The notes: generated from the sequence alone by a model not told the origin. Shown: positions 17,872 through 27,458, counted from the stretch's first letter. The stretch: DNA of 56,997 bases from Enteractinococcus helveticum (GCF_001657475.1 NZ_LXEY01000116.1:1-56997), one strand, 5' to 3'. Numbers and translations are program-made.

Positions 17872-18765
17872 ATGGCGACTGAGGATGCACCAAACCCGTC
17901 TAGTGAGGGTGGTACCGGACTAGTGCGCGTCGACGGTACTGGATTCACTCGGGTAGGACGTCGCGAGGGCCTGTGGACATATCTCAAACGAGTTTGGGAA
18001 TTCCGGCATTTCATTGTTTTTGATTCGAAGTCGCGAATTGCTGGCGAGTCTTCTGACGATAGCCTTGGCCGCGTGTGGATGGTACTCAACCCCATCCTCA
18101 ATGGCGCCGCCTATTTCTTAGTCTTCGGCGTGTTGCTCGGCACCAGTCGAGGTATTGAAAACTTCGTTGCCTACTTGATCATCGGTGTCTTCATGTACCG
18201 GTTCACCTCTTCGACGATCGTCGCCGGATCGAAAGCCATCTCTGGGAATCGTTCGCTGGTCACGGCCTTTAATTTCCCGCGAATGACGCTTCCTCTTGCC
18301 ATTAACGTACGCGAAATGATGCGAAACGTAACAACGTACGTCACAATGTTCGCACTCATTCTGGTCATTCCGCCGCTTGAGCCCATTACTTGGAAATGGC
18401 TCGTATTCATCCCCATTGTCGCGCTGCAGTTCTTTTTCAATTTGGGCTTGAGTTTGGTACTCGCGCGGATTGTTGCAGACTGGAACGATTTCACACATAT
18501 CATCACATTCGGTGTGCGAATTTGGATGTACCTCTCAGCAGTGTTTTACAGCGTAGAGCGTTTCGCCGATATGCCGCTTATTCTTGGTCTCATGAATGCT
18601 AATCCATTATTCAATGTTCTCGACATGTCTCGCGATGTTCTCCTCTATGACACTTGGCCTGAGCCCATGCGCTGGCTCATTCTCGGAGGTTGGACAGTCG
18701 GCCTGTTGATCATTGGTACTTTGATGTTCTGGCAAGGCGAAGAAAAATACGGAAGGGAGCGCTAA
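17872..18765 (+). CDS. wzm: ABC-2 polysaccharide export permease (Wzm/TagG type)
   Basis: The protein has 297 residues from ATG 17872 behind GAAAGGAAA. About 60 cytosolic residues are followed by six hydrophobic helices, the size and topology of Wzm/TagG/RfbA permeases. LGRVWMVLNPILNGAAYFLV matches the amphipathic gate helix plus first TM helix of the family. It exports an undecaprenyl-linked polysaccharide across the membrane with the ATPase encoded next. The stop overlaps the wzt start (TAATG), so the two should be made in equal amounts. No N-terminal signal peptide is expected. Confidence 0.92.
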   Translation: MATEDAPNPSSEGGTGLVRVDGTGFTRVGRREGLWTYLKRVWEFRHFIVFDSKSRIAGESSDDSLGRVWMVLNPILNGAAYFLVFGVLLGTSRGIENFVAYLIIGVFMYRFTSSTIVAGSKAISGNRSLVTAFNFPRMTLPLAINVREMMRNVTTYVTMFALILVIPPLEPITWKWLVFIPIVALQFFFNLGLSLVLARIVADWNDFTHIITFGVRIWMYLSAVFYSVERFADMPLILGLMNANPLFNVLDMSRDVLLYDTWPEPMRWLILGGWTVGLLIIGTLMFWQGEEKYGRER

Positions 18766-19625
18766 TGAGTACAACACAGACCATTAAAACTGCCATTACT
18801 GATGCAACCGTTGTAGCGGATCAGGCTTCCCTCACTTACACGATTCGTAGCATTAGCCAAGGTAGCGGTCCACGAGGTCTGTTACAACGGGTCAAGGGAA
18901 TAGCAGGAGTTTCCGAACAGCATGTGGAAGCACTAAAACCTCTCTCGCTTGTAGTGCGAACGGGTGAGTCAGTTGGGGTCATTGGAACAAATGGTTCCGG
19001 CAAATCCACCCTCATGAAGCTACTCACAGGCCATTTACCCCCGACTCAAGGGGCAATATATGCAACGTCGACGCCAATCATGCTTGGTGTCAATGCGGCT
19101 CTCGTTCGCCAGATCTCTGGTTACGACAACATCACGCTGGGTTGCCTCGCTATGGGCATGACGCGTCAACAAGTCGACGAAAAACGTGAGGCCGTTATTG
19201 AATTATCAGGCTTGGACGACCGTGCTCTCAGATTGCCGATGAAAGCATACTCCTCCGGTATGGCGTCTAGACTTCAGTTCGCGATAGCTACGAGTATGGA
19301 CCCTGAGGTTCTTATTATTGACGAAGCGCTGAATACCGGTGATGCGCAGTTTCGGGAGCGCACCGCGGCACGGATCACCGAACTTCGCGAACAAGCCGGG
19401 TCAGTATTTTTGGTTAGCCACTCGTTGCCAACTATCCGTGAGATGACGAATCGATGCATCTGGATTCAAAAAGGCGAACTGGTCATGGACGGGGAGCCTG
19501 CCGAGGTTACCAAGGCATACCATGGCTACACCAAACGTATGGCTAAGAGACAGTACGAGGATGGCGCGGCATATTTAGAAGAGATTCGGAGCTCTTACGT
19601 GCCTCAGGAAGTGTCGTGGGTCTAA
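18765..19625 (+). CDS. wzt: ABC polysaccharide export ATPase (Wzt/TagH type)
   Basis: The protein has 286 residues from ATG 18765, which overlaps the wzm stop by one base, with GGGAG upstream. Walker A is GTNGSGKSTLMKLL (about 88-101). The signature region is YSSGMASRLQFAIA and Walker B is EVLIIDEALNTGD, followed by the switch His in SHS. ALNTGD instead of ALAVGD and the YSSGM signature are typical of Wzt/TagH. The protein ends soon after the ATPase fold (about 40 further residues), so it lacks the long C-terminal carbohydrate-binding domain of Wzt proteins that recognise a capped chain end. Recognition must therefore lie elsewhere or not be needed. Confidence 0.93.
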   Translation: MSTTQTIKTAITDATVVADQASLTYTIRSISQGSGPRGLLQRVKGIAGVSEQHVEALKPLSLVVRTGESVGVIGTNGSGKSTLMKLLTGHLPPTQGAIYATSTPIMLGVNAALVRQISGYDNITLGCLAMGMTRQQVDEKREAVIELSGLDDRALRLPMKAYSSGMASRLQFAIATSMDPEVLIIDEALNTGDAQFRERTAARITELREQAGSVFLVSHSLPTIREMTNRCIWIQKGELVMDGEPAEVTKAYHGYTKRMAKRQYEDGAAYLEEIRSSYVPQEVSWV

Positions 19626-19736
19626 TCGCGAATAATTGCATCAGCCCTGTAGAGGACCTCAAGGCCATAAGCGGAGACTAGTTTCTTCAAGGCGATATCA
19701 TAAGTCCTGATCAGTTACAGAAAGGCTGTTTGTATA

Positions 19737-21578
19737 ATGCGCGCTTGGTTGAAGCGTCTCTATAGGTTCGCTCGTAAAAATACAATCACTCCATCGCGTG
19801 ATCATGTTCAAGCGCCAACCGGCAAGGACTATCAACAGCACGACTTTAGGATCAGAGATCTCAACCGTGCAGCTGCAAAGCGCCAAGCTACGATTGGCAA
19901 GAACTACAGTCGCAACGAGCAAACCCCTCAACTGTTAGCCGAACTCAAAGAAAATACAGTCACTCTTCCGCCTCATAACTCCTGGACTGGAGATTACACG
20001 GACTGGACCGCCGACCCATTTACTGACCTGAATTGGCGCTTTCAATTTCATACGCTTCGTTGGATTAATCCGTATCTGTGGGAAGCACTCGACGGCGATG
20101 AAGATTCCAAGACGGAATGGAAACGGATCGTTCGCTCGTGGGCTGAAACTAATATCCCTCCGAAACGCGCTGAGGACAAGTACGCATGGATGGACATGAC
20201 GGATGGCAACCGGGCTATCCAAACAAGCCTCGGTGCGCCACTGATGGACCAGGATGATCAATGGTATGTCGATTTTCTGGCCATGCACAGAAATTGGTTG
20301 TTCGATAATTCAAATATCGTGCCAGGCAACCACGGACTGCACCAAAACCTCGGTCTCTTCGTTGTCTCGTCTGTACTCAGCGACGAGGCAGGCGTGCAGC
20401 GTTCCATTGAGCGTCTAGGTGCTCAAATACTCGATGCTTTCGATAGCGAAGGTCTCAACGAAGAGGGCTCGGTCGCTTACCATCAATACAACCTCGTATG
20501 GTGGTTGCAGGCTCGTGAAAGACTGCAGCTCGAAGGCTACGACTTTCCTACCGAAGCTCTCGAACGTTTAGACAAGGCTGGGGAAACAATGGCCTACCTC
20601 ATCTTGCCAGACAAAACCATGCCTCAAATTGGCGATGGAGGGCGAGGCAAAGGCCGCTCAGGTATCCATCCCCTAATTGATCAGGTCATGCAAGGCGAAG
20701 TTGAGGACACTAACCTCGCGCTTTTTCGACACTTCCCTAATGGCTTGACAGTCTCTCGCAGCGGCTGGGGCGAGCAACGCCCCCTCAAAGACGAATCCCA
20801 CACCATTGTTAGACATGGCCCCGATCTAGAAAGACATTCACATAATGACCGGGGTAGCGTCCATATTTACACCCAAGGTCGCAGGTGGATTACAGACGGC
20901 GGATTCCACAGTTATCAGCACCGCAGTCGTGACCGCGACTACACCAAATCAAGGTCTGCTCATAGCCTCGTCAATCTTTCAGAGCAAAGATATGACAAAT
21001 CAGGCGACGTTCCTGCCCGGCTCGTCCAGCACGATGACACTCTCCATGCCATTGAAATTCATGATGAAAATTTTGAATCGGCACGATGGCTTCGCCGTGT
21101 CATATATCTTCCCGATATGGACTGCTGGGTCATCTGGGATCGGGTGCAAACCGACAAACAACAAAAGATCCGTCAGCAATGGCTCATCGACATCGGTGTT
21201 GAAGTATCTCAAAATGATCCCACCTCACTCCAACTGACGGATGATACCCGCCAGGTTGTGATGCGGTGGTTTGGAGATCATCCCACATTCGACATCGTCA
21301 AAGGAAACCGAAAGACCAAGTCTAAGCGCGGACTCATTGGTATTCGATGGAAAAGAATGAAAGATGGCACCTCGGTGCACGCGAATTTTACCGCTGACCA
21401 GGCAGAATCTATTGTGGTTATTTCAACGTCGGCGGTTCAGAGCTTGGATATCTCACTCAAAAGACGTTCTAAGATGAAATCCTTCAAGTTAGATATCAGA
21501 TCACCACAAGGTGTCTACCGTTTGAATGTCGGTCTAAGCCGAACACGTCTACAAAAGCGGAAAATCAGAAAATCATAA
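19737..21578 (+). CDS. Heparinase II/III-family protein (polysaccharide lyase or epimerase fold)
   Basis: The protein has 613 residues and probably starts at ATG 19737 (AAAGG 11 bases upstream). The N-terminal half is helical with the LNWRFQFHTLRWINPYLWEAL and NHGLHQNLGLFV stretches of the (alpha/alpha) toroid in this family. The C-terminal half is beta-rich and includes HSHNDRGSVHIYTQGRRW near residues 370-390, the usual heparinase II/III core with His and Asp. Known members are uronate-polysaccharide lyases; dermatan-sulfate epimerase shares the fold. I see no signal peptide, so it should act in the cytosol or at the membrane inside the producing cell. It follows wzt in the same direction, suggesting editing or epimerisation of the uronic-acid polymer before export. 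The function is an inference. Confidence 0.8.
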   Translation: MRAWLKRLYRFARKNTITPSRDHVQAPTGKDYQQHDFRIRDLNRAAAKRQATIGKNYSRNEQTPQLLAELKENTVTLPPHNSWTGDYTDWTADPFTDLNWRFQFHTLRWINPYLWEALDGDEDSKTEWKRIVRSWAETNIPPKRAEDKYAWMDMTDGNRAIQTSLGAPLMDQDDQWYVDFLAMHRNWLFDNSNIVPGNHGLHQNLGLFVVSSVLSDEAGVQRSIERLGAQILDAFDSEGLNEEGSVAYHQYNLVWWLQARERLQLEGYDFPTEALERLDKAGETMAYLILPDKTMPQIGDGGRGKGRSGIHPLIDQVMQGEVEDTNLALFRHFPNGLTVSRSGWGEQRPLKDESHTIVRHGPDLERHSHNDRGSVHIYTQGRRWITDGGFHSYQHRSRDRDYTKSRSAHSLVNLSEQRYDKSGDVPARLVQHDDTLHAIEIHDENFESARWLRRVIYLPDMDCWVIWDRVQTDKQQKIRQQWLIDIGVEVSQNDPTSLQLTDDTRQVVMRWFGDHPTFDIVKGNRKTKSKRGLIGIRWKRMKDGTSVHANFTADQAESIVVISTSAVQSLDISLKRRSKMKSFKLDIRSPQGVYRLNVGLSRTRLQKRKIRKS

Positions 21579-21580
21579 CT

Positions 21581-21605
21581 CTCAGGGAGTACCCTGAGTA
21601 CTCCC
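21581..21605 (+). repeat. Two mutually exclusive hairpins
   Basis: CTCAGGG (21581-21587) pairs with CCCTGAG (21592-21598). The overlapping GGGAGTA (21585-21591) pairs with TACTCCC (21599-21605). Both stems are 7 bp and perfect, and only one can form at a time. They lie just after the heparinase-like gene. No T-run follows, so a simple terminator is unlikely; processing or attenuation between the genes is possible. Confidence 0.5.
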
Positions 21606-21670
21606 GTCAAAGACGCTGAAGACCAGTGATCTGGTTTGCCTCGTGAGTCCATGATCACTATTGTCAAAGC

Positions 21671-23788
21671 ATGCTGAGCAAGACAATCCAACCAACGCAG
21701 TCGGCGGCTCCTATCAGAAGCTCGTTTCGTTCCGAACTTCAGGGATTACGTGCCGTAGCTGTCGGACTTGTTTTGCTGTATCACCTTTGGCCGAACAGCT
21801 TCAGTGGCGGCTTCGTCGGCGTTGACGTTTTCTTTGTGGTGTCGGGGTTCTTAATCACAGGCCATCTCTATCGGGAATTGGCCCAAACTGGTCGAATATC
21901 CCTACCCAAGTTTTGGGCCCGCCGTGTGATGCGCTTGCTGCCATTGGCTTTTACGGTCTTAGTGTTCTCGCTCGTAGCTATGCTGTTGTTCCTCCCCCAA
22001 ACGGTCTGGTCGATGAATGTCCGACAGTTGCTGGGATCGTTATTCTATGTGGAAAACTGGGTATTAGCTTCTGATTCGGTGGACTACATGGCAGCAGATA
22101 ATGAGCCCTCGTTGGTCCAGCACTACTGGTCGTTATCGATTGAAGAACAGTTCTATATCTTGCTACCGCTCATCTTCGTCGGCATGTATGTTCTGTCGAA
22201 GAATAGGGGGACACAGTTAGAACAAGAGCAGCGTGCTCGCCGGGTGATCATCTGGTCTCTCGCTGCCATCATCATCTTGTCGTTTGTATTCTCGGTTGGG
22301 TTCACCAACTACAATCCTGCGCAAGCGTATTTTGTCACACCGACTCGTTTTTGGGAATTTGCAATCGGTGGGCTGCTGGCTATGCTGCCGGCTACGTCTA
22401 GGATACCCGTTGCATGGCAAAATGCGCTGGGTTGGTCCGGCATCGTCGCGATTGTGATCGCGGGGCTGCTCTATAGCGGCGAGACGCCGTTTCCGGGCTA
22501 TACGGCACTTCTCCCGGTCATTGGTGCAGCGCTTTTTATCCGCTATGGCTCGCACCACACCGGCACTGGCGTCTACTGGTGGGCTTCGCTAAGACCTTCT
22601 GTTCGTATGGGTGACTGGTCTTACGCCATCTACCTATGGCATTGGCCGCTCATCATTGTGGCAACTTATCAGTTGGATCCCTTCGTGTGGTACCACAAAC
22701 TTGTGATCATCGTCGTCACGTTTGTCCTTTCGGCGGCTTCTCAGAAACTCATTGAGGATCCCTTGCGACGAGCTAAACCGTTCAAGGTGCCACGGCGAGC
22801 CTTCACCCTTATGGCCTCAAACATGGCGCTTATTGGAGCCGTTACGTTCATTACACCGCAACTGCTGGCCCCGGAAACACACGAAGAAATCGCCATTTCC
22901 GATTGTGTCGGTGCTGATGCATTCTTAGCAAATTGTGAGGATCCGGGTACCAGCGGTGAGCCGAAGATCCCGGCGACACAAGTGCAACAAGAAGCTGAAG
23001 AACCGACCTATCCCGAATGCAATATCCCCGATGGATACACTGATTTCGATCGTTCAGACTGTAGTTTAGGCGCTCCTGAAGATTCGGCAGACCTCAAAGT
23101 TGCGGTCATAGGCGACTCTCATGCACGAGCATGGCTGCCACTATTTGATGAGCTTGGCAAGGAAAACAACTGGAATATTCAGGGCTACACGAAGAGCGGC
23201 TGTACCCCAGTACCGCTGTCAAGCGCTGCCCCTGAAACAAGTGGCTCAGGACGCGACGCTGCAGACGCTTGTGCTGAATTCGTGGCCGACTCTTCAGAAG
23301 AATTCCAACAAGATGCCGACCTCGATGTCATCGTCACCGCAGCCTCTCCCACCGATAGGACCTTTTACGACGAGGACGGCAGGAGCTCAGAGGCAACTAC
23401 GTCGCAAGCGGTGGCTGATATGTGGGCGACATGGGCGGATGCCGACAAAGAGGTCGTCGTCATGGGTGAAGTCCCACATTTCAACGATATCAATGTGCCT
23501 ACCTGCATCGCCTCAAATCCAGGTCAACTGGTCGAAGAATGTTCTCAAAGTGCCGATGACCTGATTGGTGACCGGGGAACCATCCTCACGGATACCGCTC
23601 AACACCAAGAATCATCTGTGAATTTCTATGACCCTACCGCTGGTTTATGCGATGAGGAACGCTGCTACAGCATGGTCGGTGGACTGATCACACGCTACGA
23701 CCATCATCATCTATCAAGTGATTTCGCAAGATCCTACAGTGCCGACTTCATGAGATTCCTCAAAGAACATGAGGTCTCGAATGCATAG
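21671..23788 (+). CDS. Membrane O-acyltransferase with C-terminal SGNH domain (OafA-like)
   Basis: The protein has 705 residues. Residues about 15-400 form an acyltransferase-3 domain with about ten or eleven TM helices. It starts with RSELQGLRAVAVGLVLLYHLW, whose Arg and His are conserved in the family, and contains FVGVDVFFVVSGFLIT and a YWSLSIEEQFY motif. Residues about 475-705 are an SGNH-hydrolase-like domain: GDSHARAW carries the catalytic Ser, and DHHHLS near the C-terminus gives the Asp-His pair. Such fused proteins move acetyl groups across the membrane and place them on exported glycans. It would O-acetylate the wall polymer. ATG 21671 has no clear Shine-Dalgarno, but the family motif begins only about 16 residues later, so the start cannot be far off. 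Confidence 0.92.
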   Translation: MLSKTIQPTQSAAPIRSSFRSELQGLRAVAVGLVLLYHLWPNSFSGGFVGVDVFFVVSGFLITGHLYRELAQTGRISLPKFWARRVMRLLPLAFTVLVFSLVAMLLFLPQTVWSMNVRQLLGSLFYVENWVLASDSVDYMAADNEPSLVQHYWSLSIEEQFYILLPLIFVGMYVLSKNRGTQLEQEQRARRVIIWSLAAIIILSFVFSVGFTNYNPAQAYFVTPTRFWEFAIGGLLAMLPATSRIPVAWQNALGWSGIVAIVIAGLLYSGETPFPGYTALLPVIGAALFIRYGSHHTGTGVYWWASLRPSVRMGDWSYAIYLWHWPLIIVATYQLDPFVWYHKLVIIVVTFVLSAASQKLIEDPLRRAKPFKVPRRAFTLMASNMALIGAVTFITPQLLAPETHEEIAISDCVGADAFLANCEDPGTSGEPKIPATQVQQEAEEPTYPECNIPDGYTDFDRSDCSLGAPEDSADLKVAVIGDSHARAWLPLFDELGKENNWNIQGYTKSGCTPVPLSSAAPETSGSGRDAADACAEFVADSSEEFQQDADLDVIVTAASPTDRTFYDEDGRSSEATTSQAVADMWATWADADKEVVVMGEVPHFNDINVPTCIASNPGQLVEECSQSADDLIGDRGTILTDTAQHQESSVNFYDPTAGLCDEERCYSMVGGLITRYDHHHLSSDFARSYSADFMRFLKEHEVSNA

Positions 23789-23809
23789 TTGCCTCGTTTT
23801 GCGATCCAG

Positions 23810-24865
23810 CTAGTTGCTACGTCGCTGTAATACCGCCAGACGGCTAGTCCCATGCTCAATCCGATGAAAATCCGGGTAGGCTTCCAGCCAAGCGTCAACT
23901 ATGTCAGCTTCGTCTTTCCGATGGGCATCATCAAGAATAACGAGGGCATCTGGAGCCAGACGGTCAACAAGCTTCGGCAAAGATGGGTAACGTGCCTGGG
24001 GTCCTGTTGCTTGTGGTGGCCCGTCAGCGAGGAGCAGTTCAATGTCATGCTGGTCTGCTAAGGCATCGGTAGAATACCAGTTAAATGTACGTCCGTCGCA
24101 TTCGGTATTCTCCAGAGGTGCGAAACGACAATCTACCTGTTCTTCGAGCTGATGACGTGCAATTGCTTGCTTCGTAAGCGCTAAATATTTTTCTAAGTGG
24201 TCTAGAGAAACCAGTTGGCCACCGTATGCTCGACACAAATAGCCCAACCAGATGGTTGAGGTACCGCTGCCCAACTCAAGAATACGCTTCGGTTTATGCT
24301 CTTCAACCAGCGTTACGAGATGTCCTAGCGCTTGCGCGTCGATGGCAAAGCCCCCGGTGTTCGGCATTGGCAGTTTGAGATCGTCATACCGTCCGTATAA
24401 TTGCAGCATCGCTTCGATTTCATGTGTGCTGTCCCGCACAGTGGCTCGGACGTTCCGGGCGTTATCACGCAGGATGTTTCGAAGAGTTTGTTCCAGGTCC
24501 TCTATTCTTGATTTGACTTGGTTGTGGGCCCGTTGTGAATAATCCTTTGAATCACGAACCAACTCGTCTGTCCTTCGGACCTGTCGTTGCAGCTGCGCAT
24601 GAGACTTTTCAAAACCCTGCGTCGCTACGTTGATTCTTGCAGCTAGTTTTTGCGTTGTAGTTTTCGCGTTACGTTCACTGGTGCGAACGTTGTGTGTCAT
24701 GAACTGAATACCAAAGAAGATAAATATGACTGTCAGCAGAAGGGCGATGTAACCCGTAACCGCGACAAGTACCCACTGCTCGTATGCCACTGCTAAGGTC
24801 CCGATCACAGCCAGCACCAGGAGGGTAACAATACCTACGAGGCTGATTTTACGCAATCGCGTCAT
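23810..24865 (-). CDS. Membrane-anchored coiled-coil SAM methyltransferase
   Basis: The protein has 351 residues from ATG 24865 with CTGGAG upstream. Two TM helices (about 7-27 and 32-53) are followed by a charged, heptad-like helical stretch (about 58-155), then a class I methyltransferase (about 160-351). The SAM site is RILELGSGTSTIWLG (194-208), and LLADGPP and LVILDDAH follow, as in the Methyltransf_24 group. The C-terminal domain should face the cytosol. The order anchor, coiled coil, methyltransferase recalls in outline the WbdD chain-length terminators of ABC-exported O-polysaccharides, although the order differs and no kinase domain is seen. It is convergent with the acyltransferase gene, 21 bases apart. 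It could equally methylate a glycosyl precursor. Confidence 0.82.
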   Translation of the reverse strand: MTRLRKISLVGIVTLLVLAVIGTLAVAYEQWVLVAVTGYIALLLTVIFIFFGIQFMTHNVRTSERNAKTTTQKLAARINVATQGFEKSHAQLQRQVRRTDELVRDSKDYSQRAHNQVKSRIEDLEQTLRNILRDNARNVRATVRDSTHEIEAMLQLYGRYDDLKLPMPNTGGFAIDAQALGHLVTLVEEHKPKRILELGSGTSTIWLGYLCRAYGGQLVSLDHLEKYLALTKQAIARHQLEEQVDCRFAPLENTECDGRTFNWYSTDALADQHDIELLLADGPPQATGPQARYPSLPKLVDRLAPDALVILDDAHRKDEADIVDAWLEAYPDFHRIEHGTSRLAVLQRRSN

Positions 24866-24996
24866 GTGTGTTCTCCAGTCCTGATGTGACGGTGAAACTT
24901 CCCAGTTAATACTATGCTCAGATCTTGCCCTAATTCAGAGGACAAACCCGAAGGACATAGAGATTCTTCACCAATTGAGCTGTGTATGACTGTAGT

Positions 24997-27456
24997 CTAT
25001 GATGCTGTCAGATGCTGGTAGCTTTCGACAAAAGTCTTGACTACGATACCCCAGTTCCGGTTCTCAACGACCCATTCACGGCCATGTTGTCCCAGTGTAC
25101 TTCGCAATCCTGGCTCATCTATGAGCCGCTGAATAGCACGCGCAAAATCTTCTACATCGCCACTTCGGAATACGAGGCCACGTTCATTATTTCCAGTAAT
25201 TTCTAAAAGTGGTTCCACGTCGCTGACGATAATGGGTTTGGCCAGAGCCAGCGCTTCAAACGGCTTCAGGGGCGTGATCGTTTCGGTAGCTCCGGTCGAT
25301 CGTCGTGGATAGACCAAGACGTCCATTTGCATATACTGGTCTATCACTGCTTCGTGAGGGACTCTCCCCGTGAGTTCAAATACTTCCTCAAGACCCGATG
25401 TTTTGATAAGGGAACGAACGGCATTGTATTGTAGCCCGTCTCCCACCATACGGACACGGACCCGAGTTCCATCGGCAATGAGGATCTTGACTGCTTCGAC
25501 AATGTCCTCAAGTCCCTCGTAGTCTTGGAAACTGCCGAGATATCCGATGGTGAATACTTCGTTATCGGGTAGGGGTAACGGTGTAAAACTATCTACGTTG
25601 ACCGCGTTGGGAGCAACCTGGATTTTATCTACGTCTACTCCGCGATCGATAGCGATCTGTCGCACTGCCTCGTTCATGACCACCAGTTGATCGACCTTCG
25701 TCATGATAAGCGTTTCAGCAAGTTCTGCAAATGCTGACCTCTTGAGCAAGTGCGACGCATACTCACGATCTTGATATACCAACTCCCAAAGGCCGCTGAC
25801 TTCATAAAGGACTTTTAGACCGAGTTCACGTGCTGCGATCAGCGCGGGTAATGCGATCAAAAACGTCGATCTGACATGGATAATTCCAATCCCACGTTGC
25901 TTGAACAGAGCTTTAAACGGTTCGACGAATGACATCATGTAGCGGATTTCGCCGTGGTTTCGGGTGACGTCAGTAGCAGGAAGGCGTTGGTACACGACTT
26001 CGTCAACAGTCACTGTAGACGGCTCTGTTAAGGCACCCGCTGGAAAACCTGGGCGGGTCACGGCCGTGATCTGTATGCCAGCATTCCGCAAGGATTTCAG
26101 GATTCCATGGGCACGGATGGCGTAGCCACCGGTCTGATCCGGTACAGAAGCGTGGGTCACGCAGAGTATCTCATCCGGGTTCGCAACCTGAGCAACGTCT
26201 ACGGTGGATGGAAGGTGCACTACACGGTCGACCAGTGCCAGAGCCGCCTGAGCTTCACCTAAAAAGAAGCGAAAAGCAGGTTCGGATCCATAAGGAGTTT
26301 GGTTGATGTAATCGGTAACCTCTGAGAAGCGATTTTCGCCAAAAAGTTGTGCGGTTCGAACGAGGTGCTGATAGTAACTGCCACTTTCGGAAAGCTCTGA
26401 GGCACTATTTCGATGGATCCAAGCTTCTCCCACCAACCGCATTGCCAGTCTAGAACGAAACATGCTGACACGTTGAGTAGCTGGTAGCTTCCCCAAGAAG
26501 GCTAAAGCAAGAGCTCTTACGTCATCAGCTTGATACGTCGTGCGAGATGCAGAAAATTCCCGGCGGCGAAATCCCCAGATAGGTTGAGATGGGGTCATGG
26601 CTCGAACCAGCCCATCGTCTATAGGACAGAGATTGATACCTTCACGAAGGAGACCTGATACCGCGAGTAGTACGCTAATCTGATCATATATTCCGGCCGA
26701 CCCAAGCCCATGGAGCTTTTGACCGGTATGAACTTCAGTGACATCCCATCTATTGATGGCTTCTGGTTCTGTCGCAATCCGCCAGTATGGGGTCCACAGC
26801 GCTGCAGGGGTTGATAAAACAAAATTATCCGGAGTGTGGGGTTCTACACTGATCTCTAGACAGGGAGCAGCAAGCACTTGGTGAAGAACTCGCGCCCACT
26901 CGTTTTCTTCGGCCGCAAAGGTAATGATGGCAAGCTGGAAGACCCGAATGCCTGCTTCAAAATAATGTTGCAGAACAGCACCAATATCTTCTATGCCGAA
27001 TTTTTGAATCTTGGTCCGTTCCACCAACTTCTGGATGGAGGTAGTTCGACCGCTCCAAACCGGAGCATCAGGACGGCGAAGATTAGTGCCGTCACCGATG
27101 AGTCGCCAGTCTTTGATCGAATACGTGGTGTAACCGGTGCGTTCCCGGAGTATTTGGAAGTGCTCTGCCAGATCTGGGCGGAGTTTCAAGACAGCTTCCG
27201 TATCCCCGATGCGCGCTAGGACCCGAGGTCCGTACTTCTTCCAGCTCGTGTGACGAATGGTATCCAAAAGCTTGATTGCGTCGGACACACTCTCTAAACC
27301 CGCTATAAGCCGATGTAAGAGGAGCTCTTGTATCCCGTCAGCTGGTTCGTCGATAATTGAAGAGAAGAATTCGAGGGACTCAAATTGTGCAATTCGATGT
27401 ATTCTGGACCGCAGTAACGCGTCCAGATACTGTCGTTGCCAGCCTTGCAGTGCCAT
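24997..27456 (-). CDS. Large protein with C-terminal GT4 glycosyltransferase domain
   Basis: The protein has 819 residues from ATG 27456, two bases beyond the stop of the upstream gene. An open frame extends further 5' but would overlap that gene. The C-terminal half, about 429-815, is a family 4 GT-B transferase: VTHASVPDQTGGYAIRAHG at the acceptor side, GYLGSFQDYEGLEDIVEA for the second Rossmann half, and the E-x7-E-like ETITPLKPFEALALAKPII donor motif. The first 400 residues are helical and match nothing I recognise; they may bind the acceptor or a partner. The gene continues the transferase operon that starts upstream at 30140 or earlier. Confidence 0.88.
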   Translation of the reverse strand: MALQGWQRQYLDALLRSRIHRIAQFESLEFFSSIIDEPADGIQELLLHRLIAGLESVSDAIKLLDTIRHTSWKKYGPRVLARIGDTEAVLKLRPDLAEHFQILRERTGYTTYSIKDWRLIGDGTNLRRPDAPVWSGRTTSIQKLVERTKIQKFGIEDIGAVLQHYFEAGIRVFQLAIITFAAEENEWARVLHQVLAAPCLEISVEPHTPDNFVLSTPAALWTPYWRIATEPEAINRWDVTEVHTGQKLHGLGSAGIYDQISVLLAVSGLLREGINLCPIDDGLVRAMTPSQPIWGFRRREFSASRTTYQADDVRALALAFLGKLPATQRVSMFRSRLAMRLVGEAWIHRNSASELSESGSYYQHLVRTAQLFGENRFSEVTDYINQTPYGSEPAFRFFLGEAQAALALVDRVVHLPSTVDVAQVANPDEILCVTHASVPDQTGGYAIRAHGILKSLRNAGIQITAVTRPGFPAGALTEPSTVTVDEVVYQRLPATDVTRNHGEIRYMMSFVEPFKALFKQRGIGIIHVRSTFLIALPALIAARELGLKVLYEVSGLWELVYQDREYASHLLKRSAFAELAETLIMTKVDQLVVMNEAVRQIAIDRGVDVDKIQVAPNAVNVDSFTPLPLPDNEVFTIGYLGSFQDYEGLEDIVEAVKILIADGTRVRVRMVGDGLQYNAVRSLIKTSGLEEVFELTGRVPHEAVIDQYMQMDVLVYPRRSTGATETITPLKPFEALALAKPIIVSDVEPLLEITGNNERGLVFRSGDVEDFARAIQRLIDEPGLRSTLGQHGREWVVENRNWGIVVKTFVESYQHLTAS

Positions 27457-27458
27457 AT

